A stretch of DNA of 64,000 nt from Leptospira biflexa serovar Patoc strain 'Patoc 1 (Paris)' (GCF_000017685.1 NC_010602.1:3173001-3237000); one strand, 5' to 3'. Shown: positions 45,554-54,643, counted from the stretch's first letter. Program-made: numbers and translations. The notes: a model not told the origin generated them from the letters alone.

Positions 45554-47266
45554 ATGATCCAAAACAATTATTTTCTTAGCAACGAAGACCTGAAAGAACA
45601 CTTCTATGAATTAATCGATTGGAATGAAATTGTCCCTATTTACGAGAATCAGTTTTTAGACGCAAAACTTTTTGAATCAACAAAAAATCCCAAACTAGAA
45701 ATGGCACCAACTAACGTTGATGAAGCGATTTCATTTTACGAAGAGATATTGAAATCCTGTGGTGAAATCAGCGGAATGTATGTTTCTCAAGTGGCCTCTA
45801 TCGTCGATTCTAAAGGATTAAAATTTGAAAATGGTGAAGTGATCCATCCAAAAGAAATGGTAGATGTGATTCAAATGTATTATGATGCAGGACTCGGTCC
45901 AGCCGCCTTCAAACGAAAATACGGTGGTTTAGGTGTACCAAGTATCATCAAAGCAATGATAGCAGAGATTATGTATAGGTCAGATAGCTCGATCACAATT
46001 GCCGTTGGAAGTATGGGTCTTGCTGCAATCTTGGAAGTGTGTGCATCGGAAGAAATGAAAAACGAATGGATCCCGAAACTCATCTCAGGTAATTATACAG
46101 TCACAATGGGATTATCTGAACCAGACTTCGGATCTGACTTACCAAACATTACCACGAAAGCTTTCAAAAATGGAGAAGAATGGTTTTTAAATGGAACCAA
46201 ACGATTTCAAACAGTTGCATGCGGGGTCAATGGAGGATCTGGCATCACTCTCACACTTGCAAGAACTGGAACACAAGAAAGTGGAGCAAGAGGTCTTTCG
46301 TTCTTTATCGTTGAAAACAAAGATTATGTTGTACAAGGTATTGAAAAAAAACTAGGAATCAAAGCATCTGCTACATGCGAAACAGTCTTTGAAAATAGCA
46401 AAGGTCATTTGGTTGGAAAGGAAGGATTTGGTCTTGTAAAATACGTAATGGGTATGTTGAATGGTGCGCGTCTCAGCGTGTCTAGCCAAGGTACCGGAAT
46501 TGTTACCGCTGCATTTGAAGAATCATACAAATATGCGAATGAAAGAATTCAATTTGGAAAACCAATTTATGAAATCCCTGCTGTTCGTAGAATGTTAGAT
46601 CGAATGGAAAGAGAACTTGCTGGAATGCGTTGCCTAATGGTAGAAGCTGCCTATTCAGTGGATAAATATTACTGGTATGAAGATGGTAGAGAAGTCTCTA
46701 CAGAAGAACTTAAATCGGCAAAATTTTGGGAGAAAGTTGCAAATACGCTCACTCCAATTTCCAAGTATTACAATTCAGAAATGTGTAATGATTTAGTTTA
46801 CGATGGTTTACAGGTATTAGGTGGCGCTGGTTATACGGAGGACTATGATCTTTCCCGATTGTATCGTGACGCACGGATCACAAATATTTATGATGGCACC
46901 ACACAAATCCAAGTCAACGCGGCCATTGGAGGAATCACATCTGGAATGAGTGGAACGGGAACCTTTCGAGCTTACTTAGACCACTTGTCTCTAGGATCTG
47001 ATGGAAACAAACGACTAAAAGAAATCCGTGAAGTATTTGAATCCATCGTGGAATCATTTAAGTCCATTCAAGATCAAAGCACAAAAGAAGCATATAGTTT
47101 CGAAGTGGTAGAATCAGCTGCAAGAGTGATCATCGGTTATCTTATGGAACGAAACAAAAACAAATCTAAATCGAGAAAGGAAATTCGAACCAAGTGGTGT
47201 AAAGAATTTCATAACGATAGTTTTGCAATTCTCAGTTCCAATTTAATCAAATTAAAATCCTTATAA
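45554..47266 (+). CDS. Acyl-CoA dehydrogenase
   Basis: 570 residues, the long form with a C-terminal extension seen in FadE-like and DUF1974/AcdH-type dehydrogenases. FAD and substrate regions are TVTMGLSEPDFGSDLPN, FIVENKDYVVQGIEKKLGIKAS, and RLSVSSQGTGIVTAAFEESYKYANERIQFGKPI. The late region LQVLGGAGYTEDYDLSRLYRDARITNIYDGTTQIQ holds the usual catalytic Glu area. It oxidises acyl-CoA in beta-oxidation or related pathways. A strong hairpin follows its stop. Confidence 0.92.
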   Translation: MIQNNYFLSNEDLKEHFYELIDWNEIVPIYENQFLDAKLFESTKNPKLEMAPTNVDEAISFYEEILKSCGEISGMYVSQVASIVDSKGLKFENGEVIHPKEMVDVIQMYYDAGLGPAAFKRKYGGLGVPSIIKAMIAEIMYRSDSSITIAVGSMGLAAILEVCASEEMKNEWIPKLISGNYTVTMGLSEPDFGSDLPNITTKAFKNGEEWFLNGTKRFQTVACGVNGGSGITLTLARTGTQESGARGLSFFIVENKDYVVQGIEKKLGIKASATCETVFENSKGHLVGKEGFGLVKYVMGMLNGARLSVSSQGTGIVTAAFEESYKYANERIQFGKPIYEIPAVRRMLDRMERELAGMRCLMVEAAYSVDKYYWYEDGREVSTEELKSAKFWEKVANTLTPISKYYNSEMCNDLVYDGLQVLGGAGYTEDYDLSRLYRDARITNIYDGTTQIQVNAAIGGITSGMSGTGTFRAYLDHLSLGSDGNKRLKEIREVFESIVESFKSIQDQSTKEAYSFEVVESAARVIIGYLMERNKNKSKSRKEIRTKWCKEFHNDSFAILSSNLIKLKSL

Positions 47267-47273
47267 AAAAAAA

Positions 47274-47295
47274 GGGTCCTCCGTAAAGAGGACCC
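47274..47295 (-). terminator. Rho-independent terminator for the desaturase operon
   Basis: GGGTCCTC (47274-47281) pairs perfectly with GAGGACCC (47288-47295) around CGTAAA. On the minus strand it is followed by nine T (47273-47265), so it is oriented for transcripts from the desaturase side. It may also serve the plus-strand dehydrogenase weakly. Confidence 0.75.
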
Positions 47296-47313
47296 ACGAG
47301 AAAGTAAAGGGAA

Positions 47314-47345
47314 GGACTTCCTCCATTGCGAGGTAAAGGAAGTCC
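47314..47345. terminator. Second hairpin in the convergent gap
   Basis: GGACTTCC (47314-47321) pairs with GGAAGTCC (47338-47345) around a 16-nt loop with a small inner CTC/GAG pairing. It lies 19 bp from the previous hairpin and before the desaturase stop, giving a two-hairpin convergent barrier. Confidence 0.5.
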
Positions 47346-47358
47346 GAGATCGTTCAGA

Positions 47359-48540
47359 TTAAGTGAGTGTTACAGATTTCTCTTCAGATGGAAGAGATAC
47401 TTGGAAGCTTGGTTGGCTTAATACAATCGTTGGTTCTAAAAACTTTTTACGTTTTCCCATAACCTTCGATGCAATATGATCTGGAAATGAATACGCGATA
47501 ATTCGTTTCCATACAGATGCAAATTGTTTTACGAAACTTCCGGTATTGTAATGTTGCCCATACTTTGCACAGATTTCCTTCAAACGTGGAGCTACTTCAC
47601 GGTATCGTTTCGCAGGCATGTCTGGGAACATATGATGTTCGATTTGATGGCTCAAATGACCTGTCATCGTGTAAAACAAATTGTTACCTTCCAAATTCGA
47701 AGATCCTTTGAGTTGTCTTAAATACCATTGTGCTTTTGTTTCACCGACAATTTCATCTGTTGTGAATGACTCTGCATTTTCTGTAAAATGACCGCAGAAG
47801 ATTACAGCATATGTCCAAAGATTTCTGATCAAATTGGCCAATAAATTTCCTAAAATTACCTTTGGAAAATTGAGACCAGCAAGAGCCGGAAACAAAATAT
47901 AATCTTTTAGGAGTTGGAGTTCAATTTTTTTAAAGAATAGTGCTTTGTAATCATTAAGTGTTTTTTTCTTTCTTAGTTTTTTGGGAGTTTCTAAATACTC
48001 AACTCGATATCCATGGGCACCAATTCCCCATTGAAAGTTCATCGCCAAAAACATATTCGTAAAAGGCTGTGTTAGGTGAACTGGTTTCCACTTCTGTGCT
48101 TCTGTTAATCTTGTGAAATTATATCCATAGTCATGGTCTTTGTTCAAAACATTTGTATATGTATGATGCATATAATTATGGTAAAACTTCCATTGGTGGG
48201 CATTACAAACAATGTCCCATTCAAATGTTCTAGAGTTGAAACGCGGGTCATTCATCCAATCATATTGACCATGTAAGACGTTATGACCTAGTTCCATATT
48301 ATTTATGATTTTGGAAATAGATAACAAAAGCGTTCCAGCAACGAAGGAAATTGGTTCAAAACTAAAGTGGATCAAACCTCTTCCCAAAACTTCTGTATAA
48401 CGATAGGTTTTATAGATAAAACGAATATGATCAGCATCTTCTTTTCCGACTTTCGCCATTACTTCTTCACGAAGTGTATCAACTTCTTTTCCGAATGCTT
48501 CAATTTCTTCTTTGTTTAATTTTTTACTAATTGTTCTCAT
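47359..48540 (-). CDS. Membrane fatty acid desaturase
   Basis: 393 residues with the three His boxes of acyl-CoA/lipid desaturases: HNVLH (GHNVLHGQYDW), HNYMHH and HQIEHH (SHQIEHHMFPDMP), plus paired membrane segments. It introduces a double bond into acyl chains using electrons from a ferredoxin-type partner. The gene 43 bp upstream encodes such a reductase. AGGAAAACAAA precedes the ATG. The DesB-like role is inferred from the gene trio. Confidence 0.9.
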   Translation of the reverse strand: MRTISKKLNKEEIEAFGKEVDTLREEVMAKVGKEDADHIRFIYKTYRYTEVLGRGLIHFSFEPISFVAGTLLLSISKIINNMELGHNVLHGQYDWMNDPRFNSRTFEWDIVCNAHQWKFYHNYMHHTYTNVLNKDHDYGYNFTRLTEAQKWKPVHLTQPFTNMFLAMNFQWGIGAHGYRVEYLETPKKLRKKKTLNDYKALFFKKIELQLLKDYILFPALAGLNFPKVILGNLLANLIRNLWTYAVIFCGHFTENAESFTTDEIVGETKAQWYLRQLKGSSNLEGNNLFYTMTGHLSHQIEHHMFPDMPAKRYREVAPRLKEICAKYGQHYNTGSFVKQFASVWKRIIAYSFPDHIASKVMGKRKKFLEPTIVLSQPSFQVSLPSEEKSVTLT

Positions 48541-48583
48541 TTTGTTTTCCTATGATAATTTCAATTTCCTTTGTGATTAAAAG

Positions 48584-49669
48584 TTATAGTTCTAATTCCA
48601 AATTGGATTCAGCTCTAGAAACGCAGATTTGGATATTTTCTTCGCCCAATTGAGAAGTTTCCCCATTTGAAAGATCCGTAATGGAACCTGTTTGTTTTTT
48701 ACAAACACATGTATGGCAAATTCCCATACGGCATCCACTTTGCGGATAAATCCCTTGTTCTTCTAACTCTTCTAATATGGAACGTTCCCCTTTTACTTGG
48801 ATGGTTTTGTGACTTAAAGTTAAAAATACATCTACTGTTCCTTCTTTTTTCACTTTGCCTACATTTTGTCCAGGAAGGAGGAATAACTCGGATTTTACAG
48901 GTAATCCTTCTAATAAAGACAATGCTTTCGTTTGCATTGGAGAAGGTCCGCAGACATAAACGGAGGATGATTTTAAGTTTGGAACATAGGTTTCTAAAAT
49001 CTCTTTTGATAAAAAACCCGAAGCATACCCTTCTTTAGGAATATCAGAAAATACATAGTGAACTGTTAACCAATTTGAATTCTTTTGCATGGAATCGAAG
49101 GATGATTTGAAGATAATATCATCATAGGATCTTACAAAATACAATAGAGTCGCTTTTCCAGTATAGTTTAACGTTTGTAAACTTCTGAGAATGGAATGGA
49201 TTGGTGTGATTCCACTTCCACCTGCCAAGAACAACAAATCTTTTGGTAGCTCTTTTGTGAGAACAAAGTCACCGGATGCTTCACCCAATTCCAGAATGTC
49301 ACCTTTTTTGATGTTCTGATTGATAAAGTTTGAAACAAGACCACCTTTCTGGCGTTTTACGGTAATTTGGAGGTACTTGTCATTTGGGTGAGATGATAAG
49401 GAATAAAATCGAGTGACCCTTCTTCCCGCAATTTCCACAGTCACTGGCACATGTTGGCCAGATGCAAATCCTTTCCATAACCAGTTTGGTTTCAAAACGA
49501 TTGTTTTGGAATCGGAAGTCTCCTCTTTCACTTCGATGACTTTTGCTTTTGTGGCTGTGACAGAAAATCTAGGGTTCAATTCACCCAAGAAAAAATTGGC
49601 CCACTCTTTGGGTTGTAAGGAACTTAAGAATTCCCGCGGTTCGTTGTAGATAAAAGGAAATGATTTCAT
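48584..49669 (-). CDS. Ferredoxin reductase with C-terminal 2Fe-2S domain (DesC-like)
   Basis: About 361 residues from the Met at 49669 (GAGG at 6 bp); the frame is open to 49708 but that would cover the operator. Order: FAD domain (TRFYSLSSHPND), NAD(P)H domain (LFLAGGSGITPIHSIL, YVCGPSPM) and a plant-type ferredoxin domain with CRMGICHTC and a later CVS Cys. It passes electrons from NAD(P)H to the desaturase. An operator-like palindrome is 24 bp upstream of the start. Confidence 0.9.
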   Translation of the reverse strand: MKSFPFIYNEPREFLSSLQPKEWANFFLGELNPRFSVTATKAKVIEVKEETSDSKTIVLKPNWLWKGFASGQHVPVTVEIAGRRVTRFYSLSSHPNDKYLQITVKRQKGGLVSNFINQNIKKGDILELGEASGDFVLTKELPKDLLFLAGGSGITPIHSILRSLQTLNYTGKATLLYFVRSYDDIIFKSSFDSMQKNSNWLTVHYVFSDIPKEGYASGFLSKEILETYVPNLKSSSVYVCGPSPMQTKALSLLEGLPVKSELFLLPGQNVGKVKKEGTVDVFLTLSHKTIQVKGERSILEELEEQGIYPQSGCRMGICHTCVCKKQTGSITDLSNGETSQLGEENIQICVSRAESNLELEL

Positions 49670-49692
49670 TTTCGCCTCGTTTTCGCATTTAA

Positions 49693-49708
49693 GTGAACAC
49701 TTGTTCAC
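49693..49708. promoter_or_regulatory. Operator-like palindrome upstream of the desaturase pair
   Basis: GTGAACA-CT-TGTTCAC is a perfect 7-bp inverted repeat with a 2-bp spacer. A near copy is at 49790-49805 beside the TetR gene. Position just before the ferredoxin-reductase start suggests repression of that operon by the divergent TetR protein. Confidence 0.6.
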
Positions 49709-49789
49709 GAATTTATCTAATAGTGTTAACTTACATCGTTAACTATGTCAACCCAAAAGAAGGATTTTTTCCTTGCTTTCGCAAAAAAA

Positions 49790-49805
49790 GTGAACGATTG
49801 TTTAC
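49790..49805. promoter_or_regulatory. Second operator-like palindrome upstream of the TetR gene
   Basis: GTGAACGATTGTTTAC matches the site at 49693-49708 in 12 of 16 bases and is a near-palindrome (A and T flank it symmetrically). It lies 12 bp before the TetR start, suggesting autoregulation. Confidence 0.5.
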
Positions 49806-49817
49806 TGAATTCAATCC

Positions 49818-50462
49818 ATGAAACCAGGCATCCGAGACACAAAAAAACAAATCACGCACACAAACCTGCTAGAAAGCGCCCTCGAGCTGATGGGAGAAGA
49901 GAAGGGATTGGGCGACCTGAGCCTCAGAGAAGTCACAGCAAAGGCTGGAATCGTTCCTGCGGCCTTCTACCGACATTTTAAATCCATGGAAGAACTAGGC
50001 CTACACTTGGTGGAAGAATGTGGGAATCGCATCCAAATGATCGTAGGAGATGCGAGGACAAAAGGTGCCTACCGGTCTGCCCTACAACTCACCATAGGGT
50101 ATTTTTTCGATTACGTCACAACGCACCGCTCTCGTTTTCGATTCATTGCCAGAGAACGGACAGGGGGAAACCGTAAAATTCGGGAAAAGATCCGAGAGGC
50201 GATGGGAAGGATTGCAGGGGAATTGGCCAAGGACATGCGGATGCCAAAGTCCTTAAGCAAAGATGATACATTATTTGCGTCCGAACTCATCGTGAGTTTA
50301 TGCTTTCAAATGGCATCTGATTATTTGGATTTGGATCCAGAAGAACATTTTGAGATGCGAAAGTTAAAAGTGAAAACGATCAAACAAGTTCGGTTGGTTT
50401 TCATAGGAACGATCCGAGGAAGGAAACACAAACATAGATCGAGCCATAAAGCAATGGGTTAA
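49818..50462 (+). CDS. TetR-family regulator, FabR/DesT-like
   Basis: 214 residues. The N-terminal helix-turn-helix region is LSLREVTAKAGIVPAAFYRHFKSMEELG near 31-60; the AAFYRHF recognition segment and the following ligand domain (FFDYVTTHRSRFRFIARER) resemble FabR and DesT, which sense acyl-CoA saturation. It is divergent from the ferredoxin-reductase/desaturase pair, as desT is from desCB in Pseudomonas. The basic tail (RGRKHKHRSSHK) is unusual. Confidence 0.85.
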   Translation: MKPGIRDTKKQITHTNLLESALELMGEEKGLGDLSLREVTAKAGIVPAAFYRHFKSMEELGLHLVEECGNRIQMIVGDARTKGAYRSALQLTIGYFFDYVTTHRSRFRFIARERTGGNRKIREKIREAMGRIAGELAKDMRMPKSLSKDDTLFASELIVSLCFQMASDYLDLDPEEHFEMRKLKVKTIKQVRLVFIGTIRGRKHKHRSSHKAMG

Positions 50463-50504
50463 GGAAATCATGGACGCAAAGAAGTTGAGAAATGAATTCT
50501 TTTT

Positions 50505-52310
50505 TTAATCTTTCGTGTGAACAGGAAAAGAGATCATAATATTCAATCCTTCTCCTTTTTTGGAAACAGATGAGAAAACACCTTTGAGTTGTGATGTCAA
50601 ACTGCGAATGAGTTCATAACCAAAATGATTTCCTTTTTCAATGTTCACTGATTCCGGAAGTCCTACTCCATCGTCTCCAACCGTTAACATCACATTCTCA
50701 TTTGATTTGGTAAGTTGGATTCGAATGTCTCCACCCTTTTCATTTGGATAAGCATATTTCAGAGCATTGGTCAATAGTTCATTTAATATTAAACCCAAGG
50801 GTAAGGTACGTTTGAGATCCAATCGAATGTCATCTAATTTGACATCGAATCGAATTTTACTTGGATTCAAAACAAATATATCATGAAGGCTATAAACCAA
50901 ATCTTCGATGTACTTGCGGAGGTCTACTGACTCCAAATCTGCAGATTGGTATAAATTTTCATATACCTTGGACATGGACATGATCCGAGATTGTGCATTC
51001 AAAAATGATTGTTTCGCCAATTCGTTTTCAACTTTGAACGATTCGAGGTTGAGTAATCCAGAGATAATCGCCAAAGTATTTTTCACTCGGTGTTGTAGTT
51101 CTTTTAATAAAACGTCTTTTTCTTCGAGGGATTTTGCCAAACGACCCTCGATGTCCAATATTTTTGAAACATCCAAATTAAACCAAAGAATAAAACGTTC
51201 ACCAGAAATCTCGATCGCTTGGCTAAAGACTAGCACTTCATGGTGGACTCCATCAGGATGTTGCACTGACATCCTTTCGCCTGCAAGTCTTCCATTTTCC
51301 CGATAAACTTCATTTAACTTTTGAATTTGTTCAGGAACACACCAATCTTTGAATTCATCTGTTTTTTTTCCGATGACTTTTGATTTTTCAAAACGGAAGA
51401 TGGCTTCCATTGCAGGATTGATGTCAAGGTAAGTTCCATCTTTGATGGTGGAGATTGCCATGGCAATGGGACTTAGTTGGAAGACCTTCGCATATAAACT
51501 TTCACCATCTTTCGGTGGAACAAGGATTTGAGATTCTGGATTCTCGCGAAATACGATCACAATGCCGTTCAAAATTTTGTTTGAATCTAATATAGGAGAG
51601 ACCGTTTCCGTAACGTTTGTTTCGCGGCCATTGCTAGCGATGATGATGAGGTTATTTCTTCTTTTCGGTTCCACAAAAGATTCCGACTGATGATCAAAAG
51701 AATACGAGACCCTCATCCTAGATTCTGCTTGGACTAAAAATAAAAAAGAGGATAAATCTTTGTTCATCACCTCCATCTTATGGTAACCTAACATATCTAA
51801 TGCTTTTTGGTTGATTTCTCTAATCTGGCCTTCTCGAGTCAAAACAATCAGCCCGTCCCCCATGGATTCAAATGTAATCCGAAGTTCTTTTTCTCGGAAT
51901 GTCAAACTTTGCTCAACGGCATGGAGTTTCAAAGCAGACTTGATCATACATTCCACAATATCTGGACTCGAGATTTTAGGAATGAAACCATAATGTTTTA
52001 AATCAGCAACTCGGTTCAAAATCTTTTGGTCTGAGTAACCACTCACAAAAAGAATGGGGATTTCTTTGATTTCTAATATTTTTTTGGCTAATTGGATCCC
52101 ATCTAACTCATCGGAGAGATTGATATCCATAAGAATTAGATCCACTGATTCACCAGAAGAGATACAATCAATGGCATCTAAAGAAGTGGAAACATGTTGC
52201 ACAGAGTATCCTTTGAGTTTGAGAAATTCTGCCTGAGAAACTGCCAAAATAGCTTCATCCTCGACGAGCAGGATGTGACCTAAACTATGTTTGATTTCAG
52301 TGGTTGGCAT
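50505..52310 (-). CDS. Hybrid sensor histidine kinase (REC-PAS-PAS-HisKA_2-HATPase)
   Basis: 601 residues. An N-terminal receiver domain (ILLVEDEAIL, phosphoacceptor about D62 in LMDINLSDELDG) is followed by two PAS domains (about 140-260 and 275-390), then an HWE/HisKA_2-type dimerisation domain with the His at about 407 (LQHRVKNTLAIISGLL) and an ATPase with N box LILNELLTNALKYAYP and VGDDGVGLP. No membrane segment is seen, so it is cytosolic. The N-terminal receiver suggests it is itself phosphorylated by another kinase. No response regulator gene is adjacent. Confidence 0.9.
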   Translation of the reverse strand: MPTTEIKHSLGHILLVEDEAILAVSQAEFLKLKGYSVQHVSTSLDAIDCISSGESVDLILMDINLSDELDGIQLAKKILEIKEIPILFVSGYSDQKILNRVADLKHYGFIPKISSPDIVECMIKSALKLHAVEQSLTFREKELRITFESMGDGLIVLTREGQIREINQKALDMLGYHKMEVMNKDLSSFLFLVQAESRMRVSYSFDHQSESFVEPKRRNNLIIIASNGRETNVTETVSPILDSNKILNGIVIVFRENPESQILVPPKDGESLYAKVFQLSPIAMAISTIKDGTYLDINPAMEAIFRFEKSKVIGKKTDEFKDWCVPEQIQKLNEVYRENGRLAGERMSVQHPDGVHHEVLVFSQAIEISGERFILWFNLDVSKILDIEGRLAKSLEEKDVLLKELQHRVKNTLAIISGLLNLESFKVENELAKQSFLNAQSRIMSMSKVYENLYQSADLESVDLRKYIEDLVYSLHDIFVLNPSKIRFDVKLDDIRLDLKRTLPLGLILNELLTNALKYAYPNEKGGDIRIQLTKSNENVMLTVGDDGVGLPESVNIEKGNHFGYELIRSLTSQLKGVFSSVSKKGEGLNIMISFPVHTKD

Positions 52311-52490
52311 AAGGATACTTGTTTCTACCGAAGATTAAAAATGGGCACAAGAATTGCAATCGAATATAGGCAAAAAAAAATTCTAAAAAAATCGAACGGT
52401 ATGCAATAAACTAAGATGCTACAGGAAGCCTCCATTACAAAAATATACTTATTTAATTTAGTTAGGTGGACAGTATTCGATTGCAAAATT

Positions 52491-52510
52491 AAACAAACGA
52501 TTGTTTGTTT
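52491..52510. promoter_or_regulatory. Palindrome in the divergent promoter region
   Basis: AAACAAAC-GATT-GTTTGTTT has perfect 8-bp arms with a 4-bp spacer. It lies 34 bp before the first TRL lipoprotein gene and about 180 bp from the start of the divergent sensor kinase. It is a candidate regulator site; no regulator is assigned. Confidence 0.4.
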
Positions 52511-52543
52511 GTAAAATCATAACAAAGCGAAACGGAGTTTCAT

Positions 52544-52927
52544 TTGAAAATTCACTTACTATTTTTGGCCAGTTTACTCTTTTTTTTCCAATGCACTGGA
52601 TTTAACTTGTTATACGAGACATCTGCGAACGGAAATACCAATCCAACTCGAGAATATGCGACAACAGCCCCCCTTTGGAAAGGTGGATTCTTTTACCATC
52701 GAAACACAACACCAGGTCCCATTGGCATTGGTGTAGAACCAAAGTTAGAAGGAAAAGCCTGTAGCAATTCTTACCTAGGAATGTTCTCTTTTGGTAACTC
52801 ACGGATTGAAGCCGCCAAAAAAAATGGGAACATCCAAAAAGTTGCCTTTGTTGACTATGAAAACACAGGTGTTTTTGCCGGGTTCATTTACCACCAATTC
52901 TGTACCATCGTAAAAGGTTCTAACTAA
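52544..52927 (+). CDS. TRL-like family lipoprotein 1
   Basis: 127 residues, TTG start with CGGAG about 8 bp upstream. A signal peptide ends in the lipobox FFQC. The TRL core is at the C-terminus: KACSNSYLGMFSFGNSRIEAAKKNG, IQKVAFVDYEN, then FCTIVKGS. It is the first of three tandem relatives. The function of the family is not well defined; small envelope lipoproteins of this type often occur in arrays. Confidence 0.82.
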   Translation: MKIHLLFLASLLFFFQCTGFNLLYETSANGNTNPTREYATTAPLWKGGFFYHRNTTPGPIGIGVEPKLEGKACSNSYLGMFSFGNSRIEAAKKNGNIQKVAFVDYENTGVFAGFIYHQFCTIVKGSN

Positions 52928-53262
52928 TGCACACATTCAAAAGACATAATATTTTGTTTTATATAACGATCGTTTTATCATTCATGCTCTTCACGGGATG
53001 CGCTGTGGGACCTACCCATGGTTATATCGTCACCGAAACACAATTCCCAGGGACCTTTAACCCAGAGAACAATGTGAAGGCGGACAAGGAAGCGAAAGGT
53101 TGCCAATATACCGTTTTGTATTTGGTCACTTATGGAGATGCGGGAGCAGGTAGCGTAGCAAACAAAAATGGAATCACAAAAATTGCAACCATTGACCATT
53201 CCACCTTCAGTTTGTTTAGCGGACTTATCCGAAATTATTGTACCTTTGTTGTAGGCGAATAA
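52927..53262 (+). CDS. TRL-like family lipoprotein 2
   Basis: 111 residues with a lipobox LFTGC. The core reads KGCQYTVLYLVTYGDAGAGS, ANKNGITKIATIDHST and YCTFVVGE, matching its neighbours. It begins one base inside the previous stop, so the genes are translated together. Its ATYGDAG-type Gly-rich segment is closer to the family consensus than the first copy. Confidence 0.82.
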   Translation: MHTFKRHNILFYITIVLSFMLFTGCAVGPTHGYIVTETQFPGTFNPENNVKADKEAKGCQYTVLYLVTYGDAGAGSVANKNGITKIATIDHSTFSLFSGLIRNYCTFVVGE

Positions 53263-53263
53263 C

Positions 53264-53602
53264 ATGAATTTTATCAAAACTTTATTTTTAGTATTCCTTC
53301 TTTCCTTTTTTACCAATTGTCAATCGGGTCCATTCCCTGCATTTATCTATCAATACTCCACTCAACATATGATAGGTGATTCGACAGGAAACAATCTTAC
53401 CTCAGCAAAGATTGTGAAATTTGGTAAATCTTGTTCATTGTCAGGTTATATCATTAATGTTTTTTACTATGGTGCAGGGAATTCGATTGAGGAAGCGACA
53501 AGGAATGGAAACATCCAAAAAGTAGCGTTAGTCGATCGAGAATCCCTTTCGATTCTAGGAACATTATTCTATAGAGAATGTATTGTAGTTTGGGGTGAAT
53601 AA
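53264..53602 (+). CDS. TRL-like family lipoprotein 3
   Basis: 112 residues with a lipobox FFTNC. The core reads KSCSLSGYIINVFYYGAGNS, EEATRNGNIQKVALVDRES and ECIVVWGE. It starts one base after the second copy's stop and overlaps the next gene by 8 bp. The three copies share the Cys pair (one in the KxC segment and one near the end) and probably arose by tandem duplication followed by wide divergence. Confidence 0.82.
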   Translation: MNFIKTLFLVFLLSFFTNCQSGPFPAFIYQYSTQHMIGDSTGNNLTSAKIVKFGKSCSLSGYIINVFYYGAGNSIEEATRNGNIQKVALVDRESLSILGTLFYRECIVVWGE

Positions 53603-54581
53603 ATTGTATTTACCAAGACGAATGCGAATTAAATATACTCTACTCGTATTCTGTTTATTTTTAGGGAGTAACCTCACTACTTTACTCTCTAAAGAGACAG
53701 ACAATATCCACGAGAAACCACAGTTAATCGATCCAGACAATCATAGAATTTACTTTAGTTATGTTTTGGGTGCGGCGAGAGGTCAAATTCCTGAAAAAAA
53801 CCTAGAGTTAACCGATGGAATTTTGTTTGGTCAAAGTAGAATTTACCAATTATCACCATTACCTTCTGGGAACTTATCTTTGGGACAATTTGAAATTGAA
53901 TATCGATATAAAGATCGTTATCGAATCTTTGCGGACAACCGAACAATAAAAGATAGCGGTGATTATAAAGATATATTAAACTTTAAGGAATACCAAAAAA
54001 GGGCAGGAATTGGTTACTTCCATCCTATATTTAAAGTTTTAAGTTTAGGTGTCTCCATTCGAGATGCGAATATCAAACAAGATTTTCGATCTGATTATAT
54101 CAATTTATATACAATTGAAAATAGTATCATATTTTCAATTCCCAATGTTCAGTCTCAACTTCGTACCAAAGGTTGGGTGCCTGGGATCCACTTAGAATTT
54201 AAGCCATTACGTTGGTTTGAAATTCACTTGGGTCGTATGTATTATCATATGGGTGGAGACATGAGTCGATCGTCTTTAAATTTTATCCCAACAACGGTTG
54301 GAACCTTATATGCACCTCTGTATATGCAAAGCGATTTTTTATACTCAGGTGTTCAGGATAAATTTGATGTTGTATTTCGGTATTCGACTTGGTTTGCAAC
54401 TAAATGGGGTTATACGAGAGACAATATCAACATAAAGTTTAATCAATACTATATGGCTACATTAGATAACCAAACTTCTCTTCTCATGTCTGCAATCGGA
54501 AGACGAAACAATACCAAATTGGATTTTGATTCCGTTAATTTTACAGTTGAGTTTTCGAAAAGTTTTGGAGAAGACTTTTAA
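53595..54581 (+). CDS. Probable outer-membrane beta-barrel protein
   Basis: 328 residues with a signal peptide (YTLLVFCLFLGSNLTTLLS). The start may be GTG 53595 or ATG 53622; both leave the signal intact. The rest is rich in alternating aromatic strands (IYFSYVLGAARG, FEIEYRYKDRYRIF, FEIHLGRMYYHMGG) and ends VEFSKSFGEDF, with a near-terminal Phe as in barrel proteins. It follows the TRL trio directly, so they may form one envelope system. Confidence 0.7.
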   Translation: MNKLYLPRRMRIKYTLLVFCLFLGSNLTTLLSKETDNIHEKPQLIDPDNHRIYFSYVLGAARGQIPEKNLELTDGILFGQSRIYQLSPLPSGNLSLGQFEIEYRYKDRYRIFADNRTIKDSGDYKDILNFKEYQKRAGIGYFHPIFKVLSLGVSIRDANIKQDFRSDYINLYTIENSIIFSIPNVQSQLRTKGWVPGIHLEFKPLRWFEIHLGRMYYHMGGDMSRSSLNFIPTTVGTLYAPLYMQSDFLYSGVQDKFDVVFRYSTWFATKWGYTRDNINIKFNQYYMATLDNQTSLLMSAIGRRNNTKLDFDSVNFTVEFSKSFGEDF

Positions 54582-54643
54582 ATACAATCCAGAAGAATCC
54601 AATTTTCCTAGGTTTCGCCCCATTGGATGGGAGAAGGCGATTC

